NCBI RefSeq assembly: GCF_003194605.1
Contig: NZ_QHKY01000001.1
Span: 806,001 to 870,000 of the forward strand
Direction: 5' to 3'
Source of the DNA: Nocardioides gilvus
GTDB taxonomy: Bacteria > Actinomycetota > Actinomycetes > Propionibacteriales > Nocardioidaceae
DNA: 64,000 nucleotides
The notes beneath the pieces were generated by a model. The model made no database searches, was not told the origin of the DNA, and saw only the letters and a program-made list of their open reading frames with translations. This document shows positions 43,318 to 53,243 of the stretch, piece by piece. Position 1 is the first letter of the stretch, and every line of letters begins with the position of its first letter. Made by a program: the position numbers and the translations under genes.

Positions 43318-44448
43318 GTGCGCATCGACTTCCACGCCTCGCCGCGACCAACCCTGGGGGTCGAGTGGGAACTCGCGCTCGTTGACCGGACCAGCCGGGA
43401 CCTGGTCAGCGCTGCGGACGAGTTGTTCACTGCCGCCACCCCACTGCTGGCCCACCCCGAGCGCCTGCACAAGGAGCTGCTGCGCAACACCGTCGAGGCG
43501 GTCACCGGGATCTGCGAGACCGTGGGCGAGGCGATGGAACAGATGCGCGAGACGTTGAGCCGCGTCTCCGTGGCGGCCGACTCGGTCGGGGTCGACCTCT
43601 TCGGCGCTGGCGCGCACCCCTTCGCGAACTGGTCGCAGCAACAGTTGAGCGAAGGCCACCGCTACGAGGAGCTGATCACCCGCACCCAGTGGTGGGGCCG
43701 CCAGATGCTGATCTGGGGTGTCCACATGCATGTCGGCCTGCCCTCGCGCGACCGCGTGCTGCCGGTGCTCAACGGCCTGCTCAACCACTACCCGCACCTG
43801 CTCGCACTCTCCGCCTCGTCCCCGGTCTGGGCCGGACTCGACACGGGGTACGCCTCCAACCGGGCCCTGATGTTCCAGCAGTTGCCGACCGCGGGGTTGC
43901 CTTTCCAGTTCGAGGCGTGGAGCGAGTTCGAGTCGTTCGCCCACGACCAGCTCACCACCGGCGTGATCGACGAGCTCAGCGAGATCCGGTGGGACGTCCG
44001 CCCGGTCCCCACGCTCGGCACGCTGGAGACCCGGGTGTGCGACGGGGTCTCGAACATCGACGAGCTGGGCGCCCTGACCGCCTTCGTGCACTGCCTGGTC
44101 GTCGACCTCGACACCCGGATCGCGGCCGGCGAACGGGTGCCGACCCTGCCGCCGTGGCACGTGCAGGAGAACAAGTGGCGCGCGGCCCGCTACGGACTCG
44201 ACGCGATCGTGATCCTCGACAGCGACAACACCGAGATGCTGGTCACCGAGCACCTGGCCGCGGAGCTCGTACGCCTGGAGCCGGTCGCGGCGCGCCTGGG
44301 TTGCGAGGACGAGCTCGACCGGTTGTGGCGGATCGCCGAGCACGGCGCCTCCTACCAACGGCAACGTCGGGTCTCCGAGGCCACCGGCGGCGACCTGGTG
44401 GCGGTCGTCGACTCGGTCGTGGGCGAGCTGCGTACGTCGCTGGGCTGA
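43318..44448 (+). CDS. YbdK-type carboxylate-amine ligase (glutamate-cysteine ligase family)
   Basis: A 376-residue member of the GCS2 family. It starts VRIDFHASPRPTLGVEWELALVD and has HMHVGLPSRD, a metal/ATP site, and LPPWHVQENKWRAARYGLDA. Such proteins join glutamate to an amine or have weak gamma-glutamyl-cysteine synthesis. Actinobacteria use mycothiol, so a glutathione role is unlikely; related EgtA makes gamma-glutamylcysteine for ergothioneine. Start is GTG. Divergent from the ThrE-type exporter. Confidence 0.85.
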   Translation: MRIDFHASPRPTLGVEWELALVDRTSRDLVSAADELFTAATPLLAHPERLHKELLRNTVEAVTGICETVGEAMEQMRETLSRVSVAADSVGVDLFGAGAHPFANWSQQQLSEGHRYEELITRTQWWGRQMLIWGVHMHVGLPSRDRVLPVLNGLLNHYPHLLALSASSPVWAGLDTGYASNRALMFQQLPTAGLPFQFEAWSEFESFAHDQLTTGVIDELSEIRWDVRPVPTLGTLETRVCDGVSNIDELGALTAFVHCLVVDLDTRIAAGERVPTLPPWHVQENKWRAARYGLDAIVILDSDNTEMLVTEHLAAELVRLEPVAARLGCEDELDRLWRIAEHGASYQRQRRVSEATGGDLVAVVDSVVGELRTSLG

Positions 44449-44476
44449 CCTTGTCGGGCGCAGGGCGACGACGACC

Positions 44477-45643
44477 TCAGCGCTCCTCCAGCCCTCCGCC
44501 GAACTTCTCCGCGACTGCACGCAACCGGGCGCGGGTGATGTCGGCGACCGTGGCCAGACCGGCGTTCGCGGCGTTGGACCCGGCTCGCGTCGGCTCCGCC
44601 ACGTTGATCGAGACGCACGTACGCGTCCCGTCGTCCTCGGCGTTCAACTGCGCGACCGCGTGACCGGTCGTGCCGCTGCCGGCGAAGGGATCCAGCACCC
44701 GGGCGTCGGCCGGCATGGTGCGCAGGATCCGGCGCACCAACCCGGTGGGTTTGGGTGACTCGAAGACGTGGCCCAGGAGCTGCTTCAACTCCGCGACCGC
44801 GGTGTCGGTGGAGCCGACCTCCTCGTGCACCCAGATGGTGCGGAGCTTCTTGCGTCGCCCTCCGGGGGCGTCGAGCCAGTCGCGTTGGTAGAGGTCGACC
44901 CGCGGGCCGGCCAGCCCCTTGATCTCGCGGCAGACCAGGTCGTCGGGGCGCGCCTCCACCAGGGGCCTCGACCACCGCCAGACCGCCGGACGTCCGTCGC
45001 CGAAGACCGGCGTGATCTCCTGGCCGCCGTCGAACGGCTCCGCCCGGACGCGGCCGCTGACCGGGTCCCCCCACAGTGGGTAGTGCATGGTCGGGGTGGT
45101 GACCGGGTTGAACTTCTTGTTGGTGTTGCGCAGCGGCAGGTGACGGAAGGCGCGACCGTCCTCGGTAACGTACGGGAAGTCGTCCGGGTCGACGGTGTCG
45201 GACGTACGCGCGTCCAGCACGCACTTCTTCGCGTCGCGCGCGTAGACGAGCAGGTACTCGTGGTTGGTGGCGAAGCCGTCGCCGAGCTGACGACCCTTGG
45301 AGTTGAGGTTGACCACGACCTGGGCGAGGAAGTTGCGTTCGCCGAAGACCTCGTCCATCAGCAACCGCAGGTGGGCCTGCTCGTTGTCGTCGATGCTGAT
45401 GAAGACTGCCCCGGTCTCGGCCAGGAGCCTGCGTACGGCCTCCAGGCGCGGGCGCATGAAGTCGGTCCAGGCCTCGTGCCGGCCGGCGCGCAACCCGTCG
45501 GCGCCGCGGAAGGTGTCGACGTAGGCGAAGCCGTTGCCGGTGTTGTACGGCGGGTCGGTGTAGACGAGGTCGACCGATCCCGGCTCCAACGTGGCCATCA
45601 CGGCCAGGTTGTCGCCCTCGAGAAAGGTGTTCCAGGCCCCCAC
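44477..45643 (-). CDS. Solitary DNA methyltransferase (type III Mod-like, beta class)
   Basis: A 388-residue N6-adenine or N4-cytosine methyltransferase. Catalytic motif DPPYNTG (residues 30-36) precedes SAM motif DPFAGSGTTGHAV, the order of the beta class seen in type III Mod proteins. The middle (residues 130-290) would hold the target-recognition domain. It is shorter than type III Mod proteins, and no restriction subunit is adjacent, so it is probably an orphan methylase or a phage-defence remnant. Confidence 0.85.
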   Translation of the reverse strand: MGAWNTFLEGDNLAVMATLEPGSVDLVYTDPPYNTGNGFAYVDTFRGADGLRAGRHEAWTDFMRPRLEAVRRLLAETGAVFISIDDNEQAHLRLLMDEVFGERNFLAQVVVNLNSKGRQLGDGFATNHEYLLVYARDAKKCVLDARTSDTVDPDDFPYVTEDGRAFRHLPLRNTNKKFNPVTTPTMHYPLWGDPVSGRVRAEPFDGGQEITPVFGDGRPAVWRWSRPLVEARPDDLVCREIKGLAGPRVDLYQRDWLDAPGGRRKKLRTIWVHEEVGSTDTAVAELKQLLGHVFESPKPTGLVRRILRTMPADARVLDPFAGSGTTGHAVAQLNAEDDGTRTCVSINVAEPTRAGSNAANAGLATVADITRARLRAVAEKFGGGLEER

Positions 45644-45653
45644 GTCAGCGGTC

Positions 45654-46172
45654 TCAGTCGTCGTTCGGCACGGCCACGAAGCCGATCCTGGTGACGGGGG
45701 CGACGCAGGTGGTCGTGGCTTCCTCGTCGTCGGGGACGACGTCGAGGGTCCACTCGTCGTCGACCTCGGTGAAGGTCCAGCTCTTCGGCGCCAGGCAGCC
45801 GGTGCTCAGGACCGCCCCCCACAAGATCTCGTCGTCGCTCAGGTCAGCGTCCTCGATGGCCTCCGAGACCTCGGCCCGAGTCTCTTCGGTGGCCCCCAGG
45901 GTCTCCAGCCAGTCACTCGCGCCCTGCGCGCCGTCCACGGTGACCTTGTGCCCGTCCTCGATGGGACGGAGGCCGGTTCCGGAGAAGGTGCCGATGACAC
46001 GCGGTTCACTGCTGTCGACAGACGGCGTCCCCTGTGACTTCGGGTCGTCGTCCCCGTCGCCGCACGCGCTCAGCGTCAGGGAGGTGACGAGCACCGTGAC
46101 GAGGCCCCACCGGCGCAGGCGAGCGCTTCGGCCGGAGAAGTGGCGGGCACGGGAGCGACGGGTGGCATTCAT
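45654..46172 (-). CDS. Putative lipoprotein
   Basis: A 172-residue protein with a twin-arginine-rich basic N-terminus, hydrophobic core and lipobox SLTLSAC. The mature part is acidic (DGDDDPKSQG) with a beta-rich end (SWTFTEVDDEWTLDVVPDD) and two cysteines (STGC, TTTC) that could form a disulphide. It ends 10 bp before the methyltransferase start. Function unknown. Confidence 0.75.
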   Translation of the reverse strand: MNATRRSRARHFSGRSARLRRWGLVTVLVTSLTLSACGDGDDDPKSQGTPSVDSSEPRVIGTFSGTGLRPIEDGHKVTVDGAQGASDWLETLGATEETRAEVSEAIEDADLSDDEILWGAVLSTGCLAPKSWTFTEVDDEWTLDVVPDDEEATTTCVAPVTRIGFVAVPNDD

Positions 46173-46237
46173 GGTGATGTGACGATAGCGGGGCGGGGAC
46201 GGATCCCGCCCACAACCCGACGGATAACCTCGGCCCC

Positions 46238-46810
46238 ATGCCGCGCTTCTCCCGTGCCGAGCTCGAGTCCTTCCGAGACGCCGAGGTCCCCGATCTGCTG
46301 GGTGATGACGTGCGGCTCCTCTTCGTGGGCATCAATCCGGGGTTGTGGACCGCCGCCACGCAGACCCACTTCGCCCATCCGGTCAACCGCTTCTACCCGG
46401 CTCTGACGCAGGCCGGCATCCTCGAGCGCAGGATCGACCCGGCCGCCGGGATGAGCGAGGAGGACCGGGACTACGTGAAGGCCCGAGGCATCGGCATCAC
46501 CAACCTCGTACGCCGTGCCACCGCGCGCGCCGACGAGCTCACCCCCAGCGAGCTCGAGGCCGGTGGGGAGCAGTTGCTGGCCCTGGTCGAGCGCGTACGG
46601 CCGCGCGTCGTGGCGGTCGCCGGGATCACCGCGTACCGCCAGGCCTTCGGGCAGCGCAAGGCCGTCGTGGGGCGTCAGCCCGAGGACCTGGCCGGCGCCG
46701 AGTTGTGGGTGGTCCCCAACCCGTCCGGACTCAACGCCCACCACACGACCGCCTCGCTGGCCGTCGAGTACGCAGCTCCGGCCTGCGCGGCCGGCATCTT
46801 CGGCGAGTGA
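46238..46810 (+). CDS. mug: Mug-type mismatch-specific uracil-DNA glycosylase
   Basis: A 190-residue glycosylase of UDG family 2. It has the active-site motif GINPGLWTAATQTHFAHPVNRF (catalytic Asn in GINPG) and the second motif NPSGLNAHHT. It removes U or T from G mismatches and ethenocytosine. Complete length for Mug. The gene is divergent from the lipoprotein. Confidence 0.93.
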   Translation: MPRFSRAELESFRDAEVPDLLGDDVRLLFVGINPGLWTAATQTHFAHPVNRFYPALTQAGILERRIDPAAGMSEEDRDYVKARGIGITNLVRRATARADELTPSELEAGGEQLLALVERVRPRVVAVAGITAYRQAFGQRKAVVGRQPEDLAGAELWVVPNPSGLNAHHTTASLAVEYAAPACAAGIFGE

Positions 46811-46849
46811 CGACCCCATGACGACCGATCACAGGGCAGGCTGGACCCC

Positions 46850-47851
46850 ATGACCTCGATGCAGCCGGAGGAACCGGTCCGGGACTCCGTACGCAAGTAC
46901 GCCGCCCTGCGCCCCTCGCTGGTCGCTCCGACCCACCAGGCGCTGGAGCTCGTGACATCGATGCTCGACGAGGCCGGCATCAACTACCTGAGCGTCTCCT
47001 CGCGCACCAAGAGCGTCGCCTCCTTCGCCGCCAAGGCAGCGCGAGTCCTGGAACGCACCCCCGACGCCGACCCGCTCGACGCCATCACCGACCAGATCGG
47101 GGTGCGGGTGATCACCTACGTGCACTCGGACGTGGAGGCGGTGGCGGGCGTCTTCTCGGACGCCCTGGTCATCCTCGACGACCGCGACATGGGGTTGGAG
47201 ACTGCGAGCGAGGGCCGCTTCGGCTACTCCTCGCGCCACCTGCTGGTGGAGCTCGGCGAGCGCACACCGGCCCCCTTCCGTGACCTCATCGGCCTGCGGG
47301 TCAGCATGCAGTTGCGGACCGTGCTCCAGCACGCGTGGGCCGAGTTCGAGCACGACGTCCGCTACAAGGGCACGGTGCCGGAGTCGCTGGCCCCCGACCT
47401 CGACCGGCGCTTCACCCTGGCCGCCGGGTTGCTGGAGCTGGCCGACCAGGAGTTCGCGACGATCCGCGCCGCGCTGCAGGCGAACGCGCCCAGCACCCCG
47501 GCCGAGGCCGACCCGATCGACCCCAGGATCAGCGCCTCGGAGCTGGCCACCTTCCTGGCCGCGGCGTACGCCGACGCTGGCTGGTCGCACACCGACCACT
47601 ACGGCTGGATCTCCGGGCTGCTGCTGGAGCTCGGCATCACCTCGCTCGACGAGCTGGCCGGGCTGCTCACCTCCGTCGACTCGGACGCGATCATCAGCCG
47701 GATGGGGTACCGCTACCCGGCCGGCGCCGTGCGCCGACTCGACGACGCCCTGCTCGCGATCTTCGGCGACCAGTACGTACGCCTCACCGGCAACGCCCAC
47801 CGGGTGCCGATGCTGCAGGCGCGGTTGGAGACCCTGCGCGAGGTGCCCTGA
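46850..47851 (+). CDS. RelA/SpoT synthetase-fold protein with altered active site
   Basis: A 333-residue protein without an HD hydrolase or TGS domain. Residues 40-180 have the synthetase fold: SRTKSVASFAAK, DQIGVRVI (D81), GYSSRH (125-130) and QLRTVLQHAWAEFEHD. Active synthetases have Glu in ExQLRT; here it is S152 (VSMQLRT), and the usual GYRSxH Arg is Ser. A C-terminal helical part (res 215-333) is unlike small alarmone synthetases. It may be inactive or regulatory, like some mycobacterial single-domain relatives. Confidence 0.82.
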   Translation: MTSMQPEEPVRDSVRKYAALRPSLVAPTHQALELVTSMLDEAGINYLSVSSRTKSVASFAAKAARVLERTPDADPLDAITDQIGVRVITYVHSDVEAVAGVFSDALVILDDRDMGLETASEGRFGYSSRHLLVELGERTPAPFRDLIGLRVSMQLRTVLQHAWAEFEHDVRYKGTVPESLAPDLDRRFTLAAGLLELADQEFATIRAALQANAPSTPAEADPIDPRISASELATFLAAAYADAGWSHTDHYGWISGLLLELGITSLDELAGLLTSVDSDAIISRMGYRYPAGAVRRLDDALLAIFGDQYVRLTGNAHRVPMLQARLETLREVP

Positions 47852-47874
47852 GCGGGGTGCCCTGAGGAGCGCCC

Positions 47875-49422
47875 TCAGACCGCGCTGGGGAACTCGAGCT
47901 CGGCGAAGTCGCCGACCTTGAAGACACCGGTCGTCTGCAACGTCACCCACTGGAGTCCGACCGGCCGGCCGGTGGCGTCGTAGGTGATCAGGGTGACCTG
48001 CGCGTCACGTCGCGGCTTGGAGCCGACCGCGATCGCGTACGCCGCCCCGCCGGTCGTGCCGTTGGTCCAGGAGTAGCCGAGGTCTCCCTCGGGCGACTCG
48101 AAGAGCGTCGGGCCGCTCTGCACGTGGGTGTGACCGCCCACGGCGAGGTCGGCACAGCCCTGCTCGAGCGCCTTCTTCGCCAGGTTGGCGTCGTGGACGA
48201 GGATCGTGTTGACCCGTTCCTCGGCGGCGCACGCCCTCTCGGCGACCAGCTCGGTGGCCTCGGCGAAGGTCATGTCCACCTCGTCGCGCCAGTTGCCCAG
48301 GCCGCTGCTGCGGGGGTCCGGGATGCCCAACAAGGTGCCTCCGGCAGGGCCCTCCACGACATCGCCGGTCAGCTCGGTCCAGTCGCGGTCGTTGAGGTGG
48401 TCGGGGACGAACGCGCCGTGGTCGTGGTTGCCGGTGACGAACCACCGGTCGAAGTCGTTGAAGGTCTCGTCGAGGGAGTCCAGGGAGAACGCCTCCCAGG
48501 CCGCGCCGGTCGAGGTGTCGTCACCGCCACCGAAGATCGCGTTGGCCCCGGCGCGCTCGGCCACGGCCCGCGCGACACGGTCCATGCCGACGTTGTCGTG
48601 CCGGTCCGAGACGAGCAGCACGACCGTCTCGTCCTCGCCGGGCTCCCGCAGCTCCAGCTCGCCCGCCTGCTGCGCTGCGGTGTCGTAGAAGACCTGGGAC
48701 TTGGAGTACGTGTCCAACGCGCTGCCGATCAGCCGCCGGGTGCCGGTCGAGGTGGTGTCCACCCGGACCTGGATGGTCCGGGCCTCGGGCGGCACCGGGA
48801 CCTCGTCACCCAGGAACTCGGCCAACGGGATCCACTCACGGGCGTTGGAGATCTCGGGCTCCTCGCCGGACCACGGCTGCCAGAGCGAGAGTCCGACGGC
48901 CCCGACGAGCACCACCGCGAGCAGGGGGCGCGGACGCAGGGTCCGCACCTCTTCCCACATCTCTCGCCGGCGGACCGGACCGAGGATCAGGTAGAGCAGC
49001 ACGGGCACCGCACCCGCCGCCAGGCCCCGCAGCGCCGAGGCGAGCGCCATCTCGACCACCACGTCACGCACCTTGGCCGCCTGCGCCTCGGAGTTGGACG
49101 CGATCAGCGCATAGCGGCTGAAGAGCTCCTCGGTCGACTCGACCTCGGTCTTGCCCAGCACGATCTCGACGCCGAGCGGCACGTCCAGCGGCATGCGTAC
49201 GTCCGGCAGCACCGGCCCGGTGGAGAGCGAGGCGTGACCGTCGAGCGTCGGGTGGACCTCGGCGTCGTGGCCAGCCAGGGCAGTCGTGCGCGAGGAGTTC
49301 AGGAAGAGGGCTGAGCCGACCAGTACGGCGACCACGAGCCAGACCGCGAGGAGGATCGCCCACCGCACCAGCCGTGGGCGCAGGGGACGGCCCGTCGCCG
49401 GGGTCGTCACCTCCTGCTCCAC
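47875..49422 (-). CDS. Membrane-anchored metallophosphoesterase
   Basis: A 515-residue protein. An N-terminal membrane helix (WAILLAVWLVVAVLVGSALFL) is followed by an extracellular loop, then two further helices near residues 130-185. The C-terminal calcineurin-like domain has VSDRHDN, FGGGDD, VTGNHDH, ILVHD and GGHTHV, the di-metal site in order (first motif H in place of the usual D-x-H spacing is visible as DRH). Phosphoester substrate unknown. Its head lies upstream of rlmB's stop by 17 bp. Confidence 0.85.
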   Translation of the reverse strand: MEQEVTTPATGRPLRPRLVRWAILLAVWLVVAVLVGSALFLNSSRTTALAGHDAEVHPTLDGHASLSTGPVLPDVRMPLDVPLGVEIVLGKTEVESTEELFSRYALIASNSEAQAAKVRDVVVEMALASALRGLAAGAVPVLLYLILGPVRRREMWEEVRTLRPRPLLAVVLVGAVGLSLWQPWSGEEPEISNAREWIPLAEFLGDEVPVPPEARTIQVRVDTTSTGTRRLIGSALDTYSKSQVFYDTAAQQAGELELREPGEDETVVLLVSDRHDNVGMDRVARAVAERAGANAIFGGGDDTSTGAAWEAFSLDSLDETFNDFDRWFVTGNHDHGAFVPDHLNDRDWTELTGDVVEGPAGGTLLGIPDPRSSGLGNWRDEVDMTFAEATELVAERACAAEERVNTILVHDANLAKKALEQGCADLAVGGHTHVQSGPTLFESPEGDLGYSWTNGTTGGAAYAIAVGSKPRRDAQVTLITYDATGRPVGLQWVTLQTTGVFKVGDFAELEFPSAV

Positions 49423-49439
49423 TGGCGGCGGGCGGGAGG

Positions 49440-50396
49440 TCAGGCCCGGGCCTGGTTGATCGCGTAGAGGGTGACCGAGGCGGCCACGCCGGCGTTGAGC
49501 GACTCGAGGTCGTTGGCCATCGGGATCGAGACCAGCTGGTCGCAGGTCTCGGCGACGAGCCGGGACAGGCCCTTGCCCTCGGAGCCGACCACGACCACCA
49601 ACGGACCCTCGGCGAGACCGTCGGGGGCGACCAACTCGGGCAGCGTGAGCTCACCGTCGGCGTCCAGGCCGATCACCATGATGCCGGCCTCCTTGTACGC
49701 CTTGAGCTGGCGAACCAGGTTGACCGTCTGCGCGATCGGGAGACGCGCGGCAGCACCGGCCGAGGTCTTCCACGCCGAGGCGGTCATGCCGGCGGCACGA
49801 CGCTCGGGGATCAGCACGCCGTGCGCGCCGAAGCCGGAGGCCGAGCGCACCACGGCACCCAGGTTGCGGGGGTCGGTGATCGAGTCGAGCGCCACGATCA
49901 GCGGCGGCTCCTTCTGCTCGTCCGCGCGGTCGAGCAGGTCGTCCGGGTGGGCGTACTGGTACGAGGGGAGACGGGCCGCGAGTCCCTGGTGGACGGCGCC
50001 ACCGGTCATCCGGTCCATCTCTCCGCGGGTGACCTCGAGCATGGTCAGGCCCTGCTCGGCAGCCAGCTTGAAGGCCTCGCGGAGGCGACCGTCGCGCTCG
50101 GCGCCCTCGGCGACGTAGATGCCGGCGACGGGGATGTTGGCGCGCAGCACCTCGACGACGCTGTTGCGTCCGGCAGCCCACTCGGCCTCGGTCGACTTCG
50201 TCGTCTTGCGCGGACGGGAGCCCGCGACCCGCTCGGCCTTCGCCTTGCTCTTGTACTGCTTGTGGTACGGCCGTTCGGAGGCCTTCGGGGTCGGCCCCCG
50301 GCCCTCGAGGCCGCGTCGGACCTGACCGCCGGATCCGACGGTTGCGCCCTTCTTGCCCTTGCGGATGGATCCCTTGCGCTGGGAATTGCCTGCCAT
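49440..50396 (-). CDS. rlmB: 23S rRNA (guanosine-2'-O)-methyltransferase RlmB
   Basis: A 318-residue SPOUT methyltransferase. A long basic N-terminus ([11 protein letters not shown]) precedes the L30e-like substrate domain. The knot motifs [29 protein letters not shown] and [21 protein letters not shown] follow. It methylates G2251-equivalent in 23S rRNA by family. It starts at ATG 50396, 8 bp after cysS, in the order cysS-rlmB also seen in mycobacteria. Confidence 0.92.
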   Translation of the reverse strand: MAGNSQRKGSIRKGKKGATVGSGGQVRRGLEGRGPTPKASERPYHKQYKSKAKAERVAGSRPRKTTKSTEAEWAAGRNSVVEVLRANIPVAGIYVAEGAERDGRLREAFKLAAEQGLTMLEVTRGEMDRMTGGAVHQGLAARLPSYQYAHPDDLLDRADEQKEPPLIVALDSITDPRNLGAVVRSASGFGAHGVLIPERRAAGMTASAWKTSAGAAARLPIAQTVNLVRQLKAYKEAGIMVIGLDADGELTLPELVAPDGLAEGPLVVVVGSEGKGLSRLVAETCDQLVSIPMANDLESLNAGVAASVTLYAINQARA

Positions 50397-50403
50397 GTCT
50401 GTA

Positions 50404-51864
50404 CTACTTTCCTCTGGTGTCAGCGGGAGGCGCACCCAGGGACCAACGCGGTCCCGCAGGGGTGTCCTCGATCTCGATGCCGGCCGCCTTGATGCGATCA
50501 CGGATCGCGTCGGCGGTGGCGAAGTCCTTGTCGGCGCGGGCTTGCGTACGCTGCTCGAGCAGGGCGGCGACGAGTCCGTCGACGGCCCCCTCGAGGCGTC
50601 CGGTCACGTCGCTGGCGCCGGTGGCCCAGGCCGGGTCGTGCGGGTGCAGTCCGAGCACGTCGAGCATCGCCAGCACGTGACGTGCAGAGCTCTGCGCCGA
50701 CTCACTCGCGACGCCGGCAGTGCCGTCGTCGGCGAGCGCACGGTTGCCCTCGCGCACCGTGTCGTGCAGGACGGCCAGCGCGGCGGACGTGCCGAGGTCC
50801 TCGTTCATCGCCGCCACGAAGTCGGCCGGGAGGTCAGCCAGCTCGGCTGTCCCGGCCTCGGTGGTGACGCCTGCGCGCTCCAGGAAGGACTCGACGCGAC
50901 GCAGGCCCGTGGCGGCCTCGTCGAGCGCCTCGAACGAGAACTCGACGTGGCTGCGGTAGTGCGCGCCCACCAGGTAGTAACGCAGCTCGATCCCGCGGTA
51001 CTCGGAGAGCACGGCAGGGATGGTGAGGCTGTTGCCGAGCGACTTGCTCATCTTCTCGCCCGCGGTGGTGATCCAGGCGTTGTGCATCCAGTAGGAGGCG
51101 AACCCCTGACCGGCGGCGCGGGACTGGGCCTGCTCGTTCTCGTGGTGCGGGAAGCGCAGGTCCATGCCGCCGCCGTGGATGTCGAAGGCGTCGCCGAGGT
51201 ACTTGCCGGCCATCGCCGAGCACTCGATGTGCCAGCCGGGTCGACCTCGGCCCCACGGAGAGGGCCAGGAAGCGGTGCGCGGTTCCTTCTCCGACTTCCA
51301 GCCCTTCCACAGGGCGAAGTCGCGGGGGTCCCGCTTGCCACGGGGATCCGCGTCGGCAGCGGCCTCCATGTCCTCGACCTTCTGGCGGGTGAGCTGGCCG
51401 TAGTCGGGGAAGGAGCGGACGTCGAAGTAGACGTCGCCGGACCCGTCCTCGGCGGCGTACGCGTGCCCGCGGGAGATCAACGTCTCGATCAGCTCGACCA
51501 TCTCGGGCACGTGGCCGGTGGCAGCGGGCTCGTAGGTCGGCGGCGCGACGTTGAGGGCGGCGTACGCCCGGTCCAGCTCGCGGTGCATGTCGTAGGCGAG
51601 GTTGTACCAGGGCCTGCCCTGCTCGGCGGCCTTGGCGAGGATCTTGTCGTCGATGTCGGTGGTGTTGCGGATGAACGTCACCTCGTGGCCCAGCGCGCGC
51701 AACCAGCGCTGCAGGACGTCGAAGTTGACCCCGGAGCGTACGTGGCCCACGTGAGGCTCCGACTGCACGGTGAGACCGCAGACGTAGAGACCCGCCTTCC
51801 CCTCCTCGAGGGGAACGAAGTCACGGACTTCGCGGGTCGCAGTGTCGTAGATACGGAAGTTCAC
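50404..51864 (-). CDS. cysS: Cysteinyl-tRNA synthetase
   Basis: A 486-residue class I synthetase. [22 protein letters not shown] holds the HIGH-type motif and zinc Cys; [15 protein letters not shown], the [16 protein letters not shown] loop and a C-terminal DALR-type helical domain are present. I chose the GTG start ([16 protein letters not shown]), since the family begins at this point. It charges tRNA-Cys and may also relate to the MshC paralogue, but the DALR tail and length identify CysS. Confidence 0.94.
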   Translation of the reverse strand: MNFRIYDTATREVRDFVPLEEGKAGLYVCGLTVQSEPHVGHVRSGVNFDVLQRWLRALGHEVTFIRNTTDIDDKILAKAAEQGRPWYNLAYDMHRELDRAYAALNVAPPTYEPAATGHVPEMVELIETLISRGHAYAAEDGSGDVYFDVRSFPDYGQLTRQKVEDMEAAADADPRGKRDPRDFALWKGWKSEKEPRTASWPSPWGRGRPGWHIECSAMAGKYLGDAFDIHGGGMDLRFPHHENEQAQSRAAGQGFASYWMHNAWITTAGEKMSKSLGNSLTIPAVLSEYRGIELRYYLVGAHYRSHVEFSFEALDEAATGLRRVESFLERAGVTTEAGTAELADLPADFVAAMNEDLGTSAALAVLHDTVREGNRALADDGTAGVASESAQSSARHVLAMLDVLGLHPHDPAWATGASDVTGRLEGAVDGLVAALLEQRTQARADKDFATADAIRDRIKAAGIEIEDTPAGPRWSLGAPPADTRGK

Positions 51865-52015
51865 GCTCGCGAGTCTAGAGGGGCGGCGCGCGCGGCCGCG
51901 CATCGTCGCCCAGAGGGTCGGACAGGGGTCGGACAAGGGGTCGACCAGACGGTCGTCAGGGGCAGTTGAACTCGTTCCTGTGACGCTTGTGACTGGTGTG
52001 ACTTATGGTCGGTCG

Positions 52016-53215
52016 GTGCGCCCCACCACTCCTGTTCTCCTCGTCCTGGCCCTGCTGATGACCGGGCTGCTCGGTGCGCCGGCACAGGCCCGGGCCGCGA
52101 AGACCAAGATCGCCCACACCTCCTTCGACAGCGCCGCGGACTTCTCCAGCGGCCGGGTCAGCGGTGCGGTCGTCAAGGGCGACGCCGTACGTCTCTCGCA
52201 GCCGCGCAAGACCCGCCGGATGGCTGGGCGGACCTACCAGCTCGCCACGTGGAGCTCCCCGTGGGTGGACGAGTCGTACTCCTTCGACGAGTTGATCCCG
52301 TCGTGGCAGGCCAGCACCCCCGGGCAGAGCCTGGTCGAGGTGCAGGTGCGGCTGCGCAACCGCGCGGGCGGACGCACCCAGACCGGCAGCTGGGACACCG
52401 TGGCCCGTTGGTCGAAGAAGACCACCTGGTACCAGCGCAAGAGCCACACCGCCGGCGCCGACGACCTGGCCCGGGTGGCGGTCGACACCGTGAAGACCAA
52501 CTCCTCGGCCGGTGCCACCGGCTGGCAGATCAAGGTCGTGTTCGCCCGTCGGGTCGGCTCGAAGGCGCTGCCCAAGGTCACCCGGATCGGTGCGATGACC
52601 AGTCACGTCGTGGCTCGCACCGCCACCTCGAAGCCCGGGAAGGTCCGCGGCACCGTCCTCGACGTGCCGCGCTACTCCCAGATGATCCACCGCGGCCACC
52701 ACCCCGAGTGGGGCAACGGCGGCGAGGCCTGGTGCTCCCCGACCTCGACCGCGATGGTCCTGGAGTACTACGGGGCCAACCCGAAGGTGGGCCACCGGTT
52801 CAAGGGCAAGGGGCACCGCGACGGCATCGTCGACTGGACCGCCAGCCGGACCTACGACCACCGCTTCAAGGGCACCGGCAACTGGTCCTTCAACGCCGCG
52901 CACGCCGGGACCCGGTTGCGCCGCACCCACGTCACCCGCCTGCCCACGCTGCGCGCCGCCGAGAAGTACATCAAGGCCGGCACCCCACTCATCGTCTCGA
53001 TCTCGTTCGCCCGCGGGCAGTTGCGCGGCGCACCGATCTCCGCGACCGCCGGCCACCTGGTGGTGCTCGTGGGCTTCGACCCCCTCGGCAACCCGGTGGT
53101 CAATGACCCCGCCGCCGCCAAGAATTCCCAGGTGCGCCGGATCTACGACCGGGCCCAGTTCGAGAAGGCCTGGCTGACGAAGTCGGGCGGCCTCACCTAC
53201 GTCTACGAGGACTGA
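52016..53215 (+). CDS. Secreted C39-like cysteine peptidase
   Basis: About 399 residues with a signal peptide (LLVLALLMTGLLGAPAQARA). An N-terminal beta-rich domain (res 30-195) precedes a C39-type peptidase domain: Cys nucleophile in GEAWCSPTSTAMVLEYY, His in AGHLVVLVGFD and Asp/Asn in VVNDPAA. It probably cleaves peptides outside the cell. No bacteriocin or ABC exporter is nearby. GTG at 52016 gives a normal signal peptide; a GTG at 51980 is possible. Confidence 0.83.
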   Translation: MRPTTPVLLVLALLMTGLLGAPAQARAAKTKIAHTSFDSAADFSSGRVSGAVVKGDAVRLSQPRKTRRMAGRTYQLATWSSPWVDESYSFDELIPSWQASTPGQSLVEVQVRLRNRAGGRTQTGSWDTVARWSKKTTWYQRKSHTAGADDLARVAVDTVKTNSSAGATGWQIKVVFARRVGSKALPKVTRIGAMTSHVVARTATSKPGKVRGTVLDVPRYSQMIHRGHHPEWGNGGEAWCSPTSTAMVLEYYGANPKVGHRFKGKGHRDGIVDWTASRTYDHRFKGTGNWSFNAAHAGTRLRRTHVTRLPTLRAAEKYIKAGTPLIVSISFARGQLRGAPISATAGHLVVLVGFDPLGNPVVNDPAAAKNSQVRRIYDRAQFEKAWLTKSGGLTYVYED

Positions 53216-53243
53216 GCCGACACTCCTCCACCGGACGAGCCCG

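Noticed and set aside
41848..44520. A very long minus-strand reading frame continuing upstream of the ThrE-type gene
   Set aside because: The part above 43209 is antisense to the glutamate-cysteine-ligase-type gene and has low-complexity, shadow-like composition.
44477..46172. A restriction-modification system at the methyltransferase
   Set aside because: Neighbouring genes encode a lipoprotein and a carboxylate-amine ligase; there is no endonuclease.
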